Notes: a model not told the origin generated them from the sequence alone. Positions 21,068-31,566 are shown, counted from the stretch's first letter. The stretch is DNA of 64,000 nt from Glycine soja (GCF_004193775.1 NC_041016.1:36605334-36669333); one strand, 5' to 3'. Translations and numbers: made by a program.

Positions 21068-22906
21068 TCATGGGGTGGCATCAGAATCATCATCATCTGA
21101 TTCTGTATCCTCTGCTGCATCTTCTTCTTCCTCAGCTGCTTCTCCATCATCAACGCCATTGTCTGAGAGTCTTTTGATCAGGCGTTCCAGCTCCATTTTC
21201 TTCTCTGTGTTGGCTTTGATGGTTGCCTCCAGCACCTTGCATGTGTCCTTGAGTTCAGCAATCAAACCATCCTTGGACACAGCACCTGAAGCAGCAGCTT
21301 TCCCTGATGTCGAGACAATGTCTGGGACATGTGTCCCCTCAAACAGTTTGTAATGCAGGGATAGAGGAGATTCTCTCTTCTTCACAGAGTCAATGTTGTT
21401 TAAAGTATTGGGATGTTGACTCAACATAATGCCACACAATACAGTTGGAAAGGCAATGGGTAATTTGACAGCAAAAGATTCTGAATGCTTAATAGTTTGA
21501 TCAAAAATATAGTTTCCAAAATTAAATTTGGACTTGGTTCCAACAGCATACAGAAATTTACCCAAACCTGTGGCAACAGTGGAAGTATGATTGGTGGGTA
21601 CCCAGTTGGCAGTGCCAATCCTATGCAAGATTGCATACTTCACACTTAGCTTCCCGGCAGAAAGCTTCCCTTTCTTTGGCCAATGCTGGACTTGCTTGGC
21701 AGTGATTTCCTTGGCAATTTGATGCTCAGAAACAGCAATATCCACCACTCCTTCAGTTGGTCTGCCCAGGTACTTGTTGATTACAGCAGGGGAGAATCTA
21801 ATACATTTTCCTCTGACAAACACTTTCTGATACTCATCACTCTTTCTGTTTGTTATGTCAGAGGGAATGTTGACAATGAATTCCCTGACTAGACTTTCAT
21901 AACAATCTCCCAACTTGGTGACAGTTTTCAGCAGTCCAGCAGCCTTGATGAGGTCCATGATCTCCTTGCAATCCAAGGCATCTCTTCCCAGTTCTCTTTC
22001 TAAAGCAAGTCTGCGTTGATATACAAATTTCCACCTTTCAACATTGCCAATGGAGTGGAATGAAATGTTGTCCAATGGGGCATCAGGGACATTCCCAGGC
22101 ACCTTTTTCCCCGATTTCTTGGCTCTCTTGATGTCGGGAACATCTAGTTCGACATCATCATCAGAATCAGATGAGGAAATTTCTTTCCTCTTCTTGGAAG
22201 GGATTGCAACTTTGCTCCATCTGGATGTGGTAGGAGTGATTGGTGTGCTCTTCTTCTGTGCAGTAGTTTTGATTCGTCCAGACCTAGTAATGGGGGTTTT
22301 TCCCTTTCTGCTTTGTAATCTTTCTGTAATGCCAGGTGCCAACTTTTTGGCAATGGGTTCCTCATCAGATTCTACTTCTTCTAGGTCAATGAGGTCACCT
22401 GGAGCAGGTTCTGGTGCCCTTGGTGCAGGGGTCTCCTCTGTGGCTTGATCCTCTTCCTCTGTTGATTCCTCTTCACTGGATGAAGAGCGGACTTCAGCAT
22501 TTGGGGTGGAAGATGTTGGAACATCTTTATCAGCATCAGGGACAGAAGCATTTTTCAAAATGCTATTCACAAGACTGCGGATCTTCTTATCCATCTCAGT
22601 GTCTTCTTCCCTAGGGCTTGTTGCAAAGCTAGGGTTTTCAGAAATCTTCACTCTCTGTTGTCTTTTAGGGATCAGTTTCTCAGGAACAGGGCCTGGACCA
22701 GGAATCATTTGTATGGGTTGGATATTGAATTCAGGTTGTTCCTGGTTTGATGGAGTTTTGGTGGATGATGGAGATGAAGGTACAGAGGGTGAAACAGGGG
22801 ATGAGGTCTCTTTTGGTGAGGTAGCCATGGAGAAGCAGAGCTTTTGGAGTGGTTTCGTGAATATCTGAGAAGTGTTGGGGAATGCTGATAAAAACGAGAT
22901 TGCCAC
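21068..22906 (-). CDS. env-like protein of SIRE1-type element (612 aa)
   Basis: Intact frame from the first ATG at 22906 to 21068. It lies in the same frame as pol, 39 sense codons after the pol stop, with no intervening stop, so it can be made as a readthrough fusion. The N-terminal half is Ser/Pro/Glu-rich and disordered, with acidic stretches (SSSEEESTEEEDQ) and basic patches (IPSKKRKEISS). The central part (about 270-490) is globular-looking (NVERWKFVYQRRLALEREL, YAILHRIGTANWVPTNH). The C-terminus holds a predicted coiled coil (LKDTCKVLEATIKANTEKK) and ends in an acidic tail. In SIRE1 this ORF is called env-like by position and length. I see only a weak hydrophobic N-terminus and no convincing membrane anchor, so that role is unproven. 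Confidence 0.85.
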   Translation of the reverse strand: MAISFLSAFPNTSQIFTKPLQKLCFSMATSPKETSSPVSPSVPSSPSSTKTPSNQEQPEFNIQPIQMIPGPGPVPEKLIPKRQQRVKISENPSFATSPREEDTEMDKKIRSLVNSILKNASVPDADKDVPTSSTPNAEVRSSSSEEESTEEEDQATEETPAPRAPEPAPGDLIDLEEVESDEEPIAKKLAPGITERLQSRKGKTPITRSGRIKTTAQKKSTPITPTTSRWSKVAIPSKKRKEISSSDSDDDVELDVPDIKRAKKSGKKVPGNVPDAPLDNISFHSIGNVERWKFVYQRRLALERELGRDALDCKEIMDLIKAAGLLKTVTKLGDCYESLVREFIVNIPSDITNRKSDEYQKVFVRGKCIRFSPAVINKYLGRPTEGVVDIAVSEHQIAKEITAKQVQHWPKKGKLSAGKLSVKYAILHRIGTANWVPTNHTSTVATGLGKFLYAVGTKSKFNFGNYIFDQTIKHSESFAVKLPIAFPTVLCGIMLSQHPNTLNNIDSVKKRESPLSLHYKLFEGTHVPDIVSTSGKAAASGAVSKDGLIAELKDTCKVLEATIKANTEKKMELERLIKRLSDNGVDDGEAAEEEEDAAEDTESDDDDSDATP

Positions 22907-23017
22907 GAAAATGTAAGTTTGAATGAGGAATGTAGAGGGACGTGTGAAACGAAGGTTGAATTTGTTTTGGCTCAGTAGTGAACGTGCTATTGACGTTTGA
23001 GCACGTTCAGATAGAAG

Positions 23018-23026
23018 TAATTGCTA
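23018..23026 (-). promoter_or_regulatory. Leaky stop codon context TAG-CAA-TTA between pol and env-like ORF
   Basis: On the minus strand the pol frame ends TTA TAG CAA TTA. TAG followed by CAR-YYA is the tobamovirus-type readthrough context, and SIRE1 is known to express its env-like ORF by suppression of such a stop. The downstream frame is open for 652 codons to 21068. Confidence 0.85.
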
Positions 23027-26000
23027 TAACTCCTCTAGCAGACAAATGCCCAGCTTGCCCCTCAGTTTTTCAAACTGATTTGCATCCAATGCCTTTGTGA
23101 AAATATCTACTACTTGTTCCTCAGTGGCAACATGCTTCAGTGTGATAACTTTATCATCAACAAGATCTCTAATATAATGATGTCTAATGTCAATGTGCTT
23201 GGTTCTGCTGTGTTGAACAGGATTTTTAGAAATATTAATAGCACTCATGTTGTCACAGTACAATGTCATGACATCTTGTTCGACATTGTACTCCTTCAGC
23301 ATCTGCTTCATCCAAACTAGTTGTGAACAGCTGCTTCCTGCTGCAATATACTCTGCTTCTGCAGTAGATAGGGACACACAGTTCTGCTTCTTGCTGAACC
23401 ATGAAATAAGGTTGTTTCCCAAATAGAAACATCCTCCAGAAGTGCTTTTTCTGTCATCTGCACTTCCAGCCCAATCAGCATCACAATATCCAACCAGCAT
23501 TGAATCTGAACAATGACAGTACATAATCCCATAGTCACTGGTGCCATTTACATATTTCAGAATTCTCTTTACTTGATTCAAGTGACTTATCTTGGGATCG
23601 GCTTGATATCTTGCACAGACACCTACTGCAAAGGTGATGTCAGGTCTGCTTGCTGTTAAATATAGTAAGCTTCCAATCATGCTTCTGTACAGACTTTGAT
23701 CAACACTGGTGCCAGCTTCATCCTTTGACAGCTTCAAGTGAGTAGGTGCAGGTGTTCTTTTATGGCTGGCATTTTCCATCCCAAACTTCTTGACAATGTT
23801 CTTTGCATACTTGCTTTGTGAGAGGAACATGAAGTCTTCCATCTGCTTCACTTGGAGTCCCAGAAAATAAGTCAGCTCTCCAACAAGACTCATTTCAAAT
23901 TCAGATTGCATCTGTTGAACAAAATGTCGAAGCATCTCATTCGACATCCCTCCAAACACAATGTCATCAACATATATCTGTGCTATCATCAAGTTTTTAG
24001 CATCTTGTTTGACAAAGAGAGTCTTGTCAATTCCTCCCTTCCTATACCCTTGCTGAGTAAGGAACTCTGTTAGCCTTTCATACCAAGCTCTTGGAGCTTG
24101 CTTCAATCCATAGAGAGCCTTCTTGAGCCTGTATACATGATCTGGATGAGTTGGATCTACAAATCCCTTTGGCTGCTCCACATAGGCTTCTTCATTCAGG
24201 TATCCATTCAGAAACGCGCTCTTCACATCCATCTGGTACAGCTTGAATTTGAGGATGCAAGCTACACCAAGTAACAATCTGATGGACTCAAGTCTAGCAA
24301 CAGGGGCGAAAGTTTCATCAAAGTCTACACCTTCAATCTGAGTGTAACCTTGAGCAACAAGTCTGGCCTTGTTTCTGGTTATAACACCTTCTTCATTGGT
24401 TTTGTTCTTGAAGATCCACTTTGTGCCAATCACATTAGTTCCCTCGGGTCTAGGAACTAGCTCCCAAACTTCATTCCTTTTGAATTGCTCCAATTCTTCT
24501 TGCATAGCATTGATCCAGAACTCATCAGTCAGTGCCTCTTTCACATTCTTTGGCTCAGTTTTGGAGACAAAGCATGAATTGGAGACAATCTCAATCTCCC
24601 TTGATCTTGTAGTGACTCCTCTGTTTGGATCTCCTATAATCAGCTCCTTGGGGTGCATCTTCTGGATTCTAATGGAAGGATTCTTGTCAGGTTGATTGAT
24701 GTTTGGTTCATCTGTAGCAGAATCAGAGTTTTCTGCTTTTTCTGCATTTTCTGCACTTTTAGCTGTATCTGCTACATTGTCTCCCGATGTTCTGACATCT
24801 TCTTCGACATCCTTCTTTCTTGCTGGAGTTAGATCATCAACAACCACATTGATGGATTCCATCACAGTTCTGGTTCTGGAATTTAATACTCTATATGCTC
24901 TGCTGTTTGTGGAGTATCCCAAGAATATTCCTGCATCACTCTTGGGATCCATCTTTCTCCTTTGCTCTCTATCTGCCAAAATGTAACATGGACTTCCAAA
25001 GATGTGGAAGTGCTTGACAGTTGGCTTCCTCCCTTTCCAGATTTCATACAGTGTGGTTGGAGTCCCCCTTCTAAGTGTGACTCTGTTGTGGATATAGCAT
25101 GCTGTGTTCATGGCTTCAGCCCAGAGATTATAGGGAAGTTCTTTGGCATGAAGCATGACCCTAGCAGCTTCTTGCAAAGTTCTGTTTTTCCTTTCAACTA
25201 TGCCATTTTGTTGAGGTGTGATGGCTGCCGAGAACTCATGAGTGATGCCTTCAGATGTGCAGAATTCAGCAAACTTGCTGTTTTCAAATTCTCTGCCATG
25301 GTCACTCCTAATTCTCTTGATGACACAGTCTTTTTCTCTTTGAAGTCTTAGACTCAACTCTTTGAATACTTCAAAGGTGTCTGTTTTCTCTCTGATAAAG
25401 TTGACCCAGGTAAATCTGGAGAAATCATCCACAACAACATAGGCATACCTCTTTCCTCCAAGGCTTTCAACTTGCATAGGCCCCATCAAGTCCATGTGAA
25501 GTAGTTCCAGCACCCTGGAAGTGGTCTGATGTTGAAGCTTCTGGTGGGACATCTTGACTTGCTTTCCAATCTGACATTCCCCACAGATTCTGCCTTCTTC
25601 TATTTTCAGATTGGGAATGCCTCTAACAGCACCTTTGTCAATGATTTTCTTCATGCCTCTTAAGTGCAGATGTCCAAATCTTTGATGCCATATGTTGACT
25701 TCATCTTCTTTGGAGGATAGACACGTGGAGGAGTAACTGGTTTCTTGAGGTGTCCATAGGTAACAGTTGTCCTTTGATCTGCTGCCCTTCATTAGAACTT
25801 CACTCTTCTCATTTGTCACCAAGCATTCTGACTTTGTGAAGTTTACATTGAATCCTTCATCACACAACTGACTGATGCTGATCAAGTTTGCAGTCAGTCC
25901 CTTTACCAGCAGTACTTTGTTCAGACTAGGAAGTCCATCATGGACTAGCTTTCCCATTCCAGTGATCTTTCCTTTAGAGCCATCTCCAAATGTCACATAG

Positions 26001-27760
26001 CTAGTGGAGCAGGGTTCAATGTTCACCAGGAATTCTTTAACTCCTGTCATGTGTCTGGAACAGCCGCTATCTAGGTACCAATCTTCCTTAGCTGATGCTC
26101 GAAGTGAAGTATGAACAACAAGACTAACAATCTTGTGTTTTGGAACCCACATCATCTTCCTTCCGCTGCTGCTACTTTGAGTTCCATGATGTGGATGGCC
26201 ATGTAGATGATAGCAAAAGGGCTTTATGTGACCATACTTGCCACAGTAGTGACACCTCCAGTTCTTTCTTTTGCTCTTTTTCTGCTGAGTTCCATGATGT
26301 CGAGACCGATGTTGTGACATCGTGGCTCCAGTGCTGTTTTTGGCAGGAACAAATTCTGTCATGGTTGTTCTGCCAGCAGATTTATGATTAAATCCAAGTC
26401 CTCTCTGGTTTCCAACATTCTTCCCAAGCTGTAGCACCTCATCAAGCATATCTGAGCCTTTATTCAGCATCTTTATTGATTTTGTCATGTTTTCCAGTTT
26501 AGAGTTCAGAAAACCAATTTCTCCTTTAAGTTCAGAGATCTCCTCTTCATGTGCCTCCTTCTCAGCCTCCAGATTTGCAATGACCTTCTTCAGTTGTGCT
26601 TCTTGCTGAAGAATCTTCTCACTTTTGATGCATAGTTCTCTATAGGATATAGCAAGCTCATCAAAAGTGATTTCAATATCAATATCACTTGAATCTTCAT
26701 CAGATTCAAATCTCCCAGTGAGTGCATTCACATCTCTGTCAGAATCACTTTCTTGTTCACTCTCTGTATCATCAGACCGACATACAGAAAGTCCTTTCCT
26801 CTGCTTCTTGAGATGGGTGGGACATTCAGCTTTGATGTGTCCATAGCCTTCACACCCATGGCATTGAATTCATTTGCTGTGACTGGGCTTTTCATCTGAC
26901 TTCTTCTGGTATTCACTACCTTTCCTGATGTCGAAAGGGATGTTCCGGACATGTGGTTTCTGCCTCCTGTCCATTCTGTTCAGCACTTTGTTGAACTGTT
27001 TTCCAAGGAGCACAACTGCGTTAGTTAGACCTTCATCAGTATCCAGGTCATACTTATCTTCTTCTCCTTCATCATTGGACACGAACGCAAGGCTCTTACT
27101 CTTCTTTTCAGTCCTATCCGAGAGTCCTAGCTCAAAGGTTTGAAGAGAACCAATGAGTTCATCTACTCTCATGTTGCAAATGTCTTGGGCCTCCTCTATT
27201 GCAGTGACTTTCATGTCAAATCTCCTAGGCAAGGATCTGAGGATCTTTCTCACCAGCTTTTCATCTGTCATCCTTTCTCCCAAGGCAGTGCAAGCATTGG
27301 CAATTTCAAGAATGTGGAAGTCATGAATGCATTCTTCCTCCTTCATCTTCAGATTTTCGAATTTTGTAGCCAATAGTTGCAATCTGGACATCTTCACTCT
27401 GGAGGTTCCTTCATGAGTGGTTTTCAGAATCTCCCATGCATCCTTGGCAACTGTGCATGTGTTGATCAATCTGAAGATATTCTTGTCAACTCCATTGAAT
27501 AGGGCATTCAAGGCTTTGGAGTTTCCAAGTGCCAATTCGTCTTCTTCTTTTGTCCAGTCTTCTTCTGGCTTCAATTCATCAGTGGGCTTTCCTTCTGTGT
27601 CCAGCATCTTGGGATGTTCCCAGCCTTTGATGACAGCTTTCCAGGTTCTGCTATCCAGTGATTTGAGGAAGGCCACCATCCTTGCTTTCCAGTATTCATA
27701 GTTGGTTCCATCCAGAATTGGTGGTCTGTTCACTGGTCCTCCTTCTTTCTCCATGTTCAT
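23024..27760 (-). pseudogene. gag-pol polyprotein of E, one nonsense codon
   Basis: A single frame of 1578 codons from ATG 27760 to TAG 23024, broken only by TGA at 26870-26872 just before the first zinc knuckle ([14 protein letters not shown]). Gag occupies the first 296 codons. Counting from the in-frame Met at 26731: coiled coil about 35-95; second zinc knuckle [14 protein letters not shown] 160-173; protease YLDSGCS about 219; pre-integrase WHQRFGHLH about 348; integrase core D414, D477, E513; reverse transcriptase with D835 (QMDVKSAF) and YVDD at 920-923; RNase H D1084 (GYCDADW) through [10 protein letters not shown] to the C-terminus. All catalytic motifs I can recognise are intact. Apart from the TGA this copy is coding-competent. 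Frames on the opposite strand are shadows. Confidence 0.93.
26870..26872 (-). other. In-frame TGA inside gag of E
   Basis: The codon after ...KPSHSK is TGA, followed in frame by [13 protein letters not shown]. It is the only interruption in gag-pol besides the natural terminal TAG. Confidence 0.9.
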
Positions 27761-27800
27761 CAGAATTTATCTCCCTAGATCTCACTCAGTGATTTAGAGT

Positions 27801-27816
27801 GCCCGCTCTGATACCA
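27801..27816 (-). other. Primer-binding site of E
   Basis: The minus strand reads TGGTATCAGAGCGGGC two bases after the LTR end. TGGTATCAGAGC is complementary to the 3' end of plant initiator-methionine tRNA, the usual copia primer. Confidence 0.95.
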
Positions 27817-27818
27817 AT

Positions 27819-28820
27819 TGAAATTCTGATACTGAGGACAGATGTCGTACAGGATGTCACGACATCGCGCTTCAGAACATGCAGGTTATATATGACAGTA
27901 TGAACAGATTAAACAAGTAAATAACACAAGGGAATTGTTAACCCAGTTCGGTGCAACGTCACCTACATCTGGGGGCTACCAAGCCAGGGAGGAAATCCAC
28001 TAAAATAGTATTAGTTCGAAGATCTAACAGCCACTGTATACAACCTTCTCACCTAACCACTACCCATGCAACTTCTACCTAAGAGCCACTCTTAGATATG
28101 AGAACCCCTCTCACTCCCTCTCAATCACTCACCCGTGTTTACAAACAAATCAAAGACACACCAGAGATTGCTCTCTGAACAATAGAGATCAACTCTACAC
28201 ACTCAGGTCCAACACTTGATGTTAGGGTAACATCAAGGTGGCTCACAAAAACACTCAAGTCACAAAACTCACAAAATAACTCTTCAATCTCTGACTTGAT
28301 AGAAAACCCGTGCAGCCTTCATGTTTATATAGCAGTGTACGTATCTGGGCTGCAACAACTTGCGCTGGATAAGATCTATCATTCTCCTGAAAATCTGCAC
28401 TTAAAGATCTAAAAGATAAAGTTTTATCTTTTAGTTTTTATCTTCAATCTCTAATCCCTGAACGAAACTATTCAAGTTTGTAATTCAAACTTTAATTATC
28501 TTTTAATTCGTTCCTAAAGATTATAGCGCCTAATCTGTTGCTAACTGCACATTAATCTGTTAAAGATATAACAGATTTATGTGTCCAGTATTTTCGGGCA
28601 GGATGTCCTGGACATTGTATCCGACATCGTGGATCCTGCAGCTTCAATTCTTCATTTGACATTTTATCTTGCCTTGTGCATTGTGCAGCCCAATCTGATT
28701 CCTTGACATAATGTCAGACATCATGTGCAGCAACTCCAGCTTTCCTTCATTGTCTAAGTGCTTATGTTTTAACAAAATTTTAGCCAATCTTTTAAAACTC
28801 AGTAAAGCTAAGCACTAACA
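27819..28820 (-). repeat. 5' LTR of E (1002 bp)
   Basis: Same length and sequence as the 3' LTR except one A/G difference (28641). It would carry the element promoter. Confidence 0.95.
28325..28332 (-). promoter_or_regulatory. TATA-like box in 5' LTR of E
   Basis: The minus strand reads CTATATAA about 490 bp into the LTR. It is followed by the phrase ACATGAAGGCTGCACGG, a plausible initiation region. Confidence 0.45.
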
Positions 28821-28825
28821 ATTCT
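28821..28825. other. Target-site duplication of E, right copy
   Basis: ATTCT, identical to 19530-19534. Confidence 0.95.
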
Positions 28826-30099
28826 AGTTTAGAATGTCAATTAGGACTTGTAGGAAAGCTTGGTCAGAGCAAATGAGGAAAATTAGAGGCAAATGTGAAA
28901 GATAAGAGCCATTTATAATGTAAATTGAGTGTTGAAAGGTCAAATTTTGAATAGGTGTAGATTTTACCTTAAAATTAGTTTGAGAAATTCTAATTCAATG
29001 TTATAGACTTGATGAAGATGAGAGTTTACCCCAAAATCATCCAATTTTCATTTTCACCTTTCAAACCTTGAAAATTCACTAAATTTGGTGGGTTTTGGAC
29101 ACCTATAATTTGCTTTACCTTGGTTTGAAGTTTGTTTTTGGCTTGAACATGATTTATGCATGGTTTAGGACTTGTAGGATCCAAATAGAGTGGAATTGGA
29201 TGCATGTAAGCTAGATTTTGAAAATCTACAAAATTATGCAGAAAAGCTGCCCAATTATGCAGCAAATCTGCCAATTATGCAGAAAAAAAAAACTGGTTGT
29301 GCAGTGCTAGTTTCTGCTGTCACGGGAAAGGTAGTATATCTCGTGTTCTAGACATTCTTTAGCAGATCCCAACGGTTAAAACTTAGATTTCTGTATTAGG
29401 AACCGCCAGTTAAATTTTCAAGGCGATCCAATGGTTAACGAATCGGGGATGAGGACTTTACTGAGGTATATTGGTAGGAAAAACTTTGTGGAATTCGAAT
29501 GAATCTTGTGTAAAGATTTCTGCCTCCACTATGTTTTTTTCCAAGGTAGTTTCATGACAAATGGAATTGACTTGATTTGACATTGTGAAAGCTTGGAGGG
29601 GTTGATGGGGACCCAGTGCTGAGAGGAACGAGGAGAAGGGCTACGTACGTGTGCGTGAGCTCAATTTAAAGGTGGGCAACTGGGGATGGTGTGCTTATGT
29701 CTGGGCTTGTGGAAATGGGATAGTTGTTTTGCGCCATCGCCCGATCGCTACCAAGTACCACATATGATGGGTGCCCCATAACCCAATAAGCCCTGTGTGA
29801 GAAAGCGTGGAAGATTCAGTCTTCCAACTTTTATTAGTTGACCACAGAGTGGTACCTGAGGATATGTCGCGAGGAGCAGGAGACCTTGGGGACGTCAGGT
29901 AGGGTTCTATTGCCCAAAACCAAGCTTGGCCAATCCCGACCCAACCCGGGCATAGTCAGCCAGTGAGAACCTGTGACGTACCTAAGCGGGCGAGCTCCTG
30001 GCAGTCAACCAATAAAGGAACAAAAGTCCACGAAGCAGGGAGGTTTGTGTGGCGGTTGGCCAGCTATCTATCTTGTGTTTTTATCTGAAAAATTCCCTC
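28826..30099 (+). other. Element D, non-coding interior
   Basis: About 1.27 kb without a supported gene. It includes three near-copies of the phrase AATTATGCAGMAAA at 29232-29285 and GC-richer DNA with the word GGGCGAGCTCC (29620-30050). Confidence 0.5.
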
Positions 30100-30435
30100 T
30101 GGTAATCGATTACCATTTGAGTGTAATCGATTATAGGGTTTAAAAATTGAAACAGAGCATTCAGTAGCTGCTGGTAATCGATTACCATTTGGGTGTAATT
30201 GATTACACAGTGTTATATGCTACTGGTAATCGATTACCATTTAGGTGTAATCGATTACACAGTGTTATATGCTACTGGTAATCGATTACCATTTGTGTGT
30301 AATCGATTACACAGTGTAACTTTTATGTTTCAATGTGCAATGGTTGTTGTAATTCGTTTTTGGGCACTGGTAATCGATTACATACTTTGGTAATCGATTA
30401 CCAATTACATACTTTGGTAATCGATTACCAGAGGG
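30100..30435 (+). repeat. TAATCGATTA palindrome array in element D
   Basis: About eleven copies of the 10-bp core TAATCGATTA or one-base variants in 330 bp, alternating between TGGTAATCGATTACCA and TGTGTAATCGATTACACA frames. Within a doublet the cores are 21 bp apart. Units starting CTGGTAATCG at 30171, 30223 and 30275 form a perfect 52-bp period. Confidence 0.95.
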
Positions 30436-30559
30436 GAAATCTCTTGAAAAAGACATTTTGACTGTGCGTAGCCGTTATGGGACGCATTGTATTGTTACCT
30501 GTGTAGTCAGATTTCTTGTGAAAGAGTCTACCCCTTTCTTTTATCTCTTGTAGATTGCG

Positions 30560-30991
30560 ATGGCAGCGCAGTTGATCCATGATCGTGTCGTGATGGAGTG
30601 CCTAAAGGGTGTTTGGGAGACCCTCGAAGGTAATGAGAGGTGCCGATTCCATGGCATGGTTTGACTCACTGCTACTTCGCTAGTAAATCCGGAGCAACCC
30701 GCACGCACACTTCAGCAGCCTGTGGAGTGGATATTACCTACGCCTACTCCATATCGACTAGTTGAGCCTGTTCAATTGATAGAGGTGTCATCCTTTGAAG
30801 AGGATCTTGAAGAGGACCCAGAAGAGTTACCTCCTGAACCTGCTATGGATGCCCCTGACTTACCAGAGGATGATGAAGACCCGATCCCTGATGTTGATTC
30901 TCCAGAGGATATTATGTCAGCATCTGAGGCAGACTCTACAGAGGAGAGTGGCCCTGGAGGGACAGTGAATAGTGACGACTCTTCATCATAG
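30560..30991 (+). pseudogene. Acidic ORF of unknown function inside element D, one nonsense codon
   Basis: A 144-codon frame runs from ATG 30560 (MAAQLIHDRVVMECLKGVWE) to TAG 30989-30991, interrupted by TGA at 30662-30664, most simply a CGA to TGA change. The C-terminal half is strongly acidic and Pro-rich (SSFEEDLEEDPEELPPEP, then PDLPEDDEDPIPDVDSPED). I have seen similar short acidic frames in legume repeat DNA but cannot assign a function. It is unusual because it lies in what otherwise looks like a long LTR. It has no zinc knuckle, protease or polymerase motif. Confidence 0.55.
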
Positions 30992-31566
30992 CAGACGGCT
31001 CCTTAGATTAAGCGTACATACTTTTGTGGGTGAGTGTATCTAGTTCAGACTAATAGGTTTTCTCTTTTGATTTTTGGGTGGGTAGACCTCTTGTATGGAA
31101 ATTTTGATGATTGTATATATATTGTGGCTGAAGCCACCACAGTCATTACCTTTGCTCTGGATGTCATTGTGCTATTTTGCAAACTCCCATATTTTGGACA
31201 GTTTTTGATGATGAAAACAATTATGTTTTATCTTGTTATTTGAAAAAGACATGTTAACGAACTTTATTTGAAAAGATTTTACCGACCACACCTTATGATT
31301 TTTCACGTGACGACCCAAAATGATGGCTGGTATTTCTTTTTTCTTAAAAAGAAAAATTGTTTGGAGGTTATAAGTGATCAGAAAGAAATGAATCCGAGTA
31401 GAGTTGTGAACTGGCCACTCAGGACTCTATAGTGATAATTTTCCTTCTGAAATTAATTACAGTGAAATAAATAATAGTGCGAAAAAAAAAGGAGAAAAAA
31501 ATTTTCCCATGGTTTCTGCTATTTAATTTATTACTATTAAACCAGTCATTATTTAGGGACGCCACA

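Larger units (their letters stand above)
19535..28820 (-). mobile_element. SIRE1-like: Element E: SIRE1-type copia (Sirevirus) retrotransposon, full length, 9286 bp
   Basis: Complete in structure on the minus strand: 5' LTR (28820-27819), initiator-methionine tRNA primer site, one long gag-pol frame with a single nonsense codon, a leaky stop, an in-frame env-like ORF, a polypurine tract and the 3' LTR (20536-19535). It is flanked by a perfect 5-bp duplication. The LTRs are both 1002 bp and differ at one position that I can find (20357 A versus 28641 G). The domain order protease-integrase-reverse transcriptase-RNase H marks copia. The env-like ORF and readthrough context mark SIRE1. This is the youngest insertion in the window. 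Confidence 0.95.
18787..31566 (+). mobile_element. Element D: long LTR-like unit (about 3.5 kb without insert), split by E
   Basis: Left piece 18787-19534 starts TGTGACATCC. Right piece 28826-31566 ends GGGACGCCACA, so the ends are TG...CA with related inverted termini (TGTGRCRTCC). E interrupts it with a clean 5-bp duplication. I see no gag, protease, reverse transcriptase or integrase, and the two ends do not repeat one another, so it behaves like a single long LTR. The flanks differ (TGCTT on the left in C2, CTTGG on the right in B), so it is not a simple solo LTR. It contains a TA microsatellite, a palindrome array and one acidic ORF. Confidence 0.6.

Noticed and set aside
21075..22868. 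Several plus-strand open frames opposite the env-like ORF
   Set aside because: Ser-rich frames on the antisense strand of a well-supported coding region; composition shadows.
23114..27701. Plus-strand frames opposite gag-pol of E
   Set aside because: They mirror the conserved minus-strand polyprotein and have no domain content.
30100..30435. Possible CRISPR-like array
   Set aside because: Repeats are short palindromes with repeated, not unique, spacers, in a plant retroelement; no cas genes.
18787..31566. Simple solo LTR for element D
   Set aside because: Ends are right, but the flanking five bases differ and the flanks belong to different elements.
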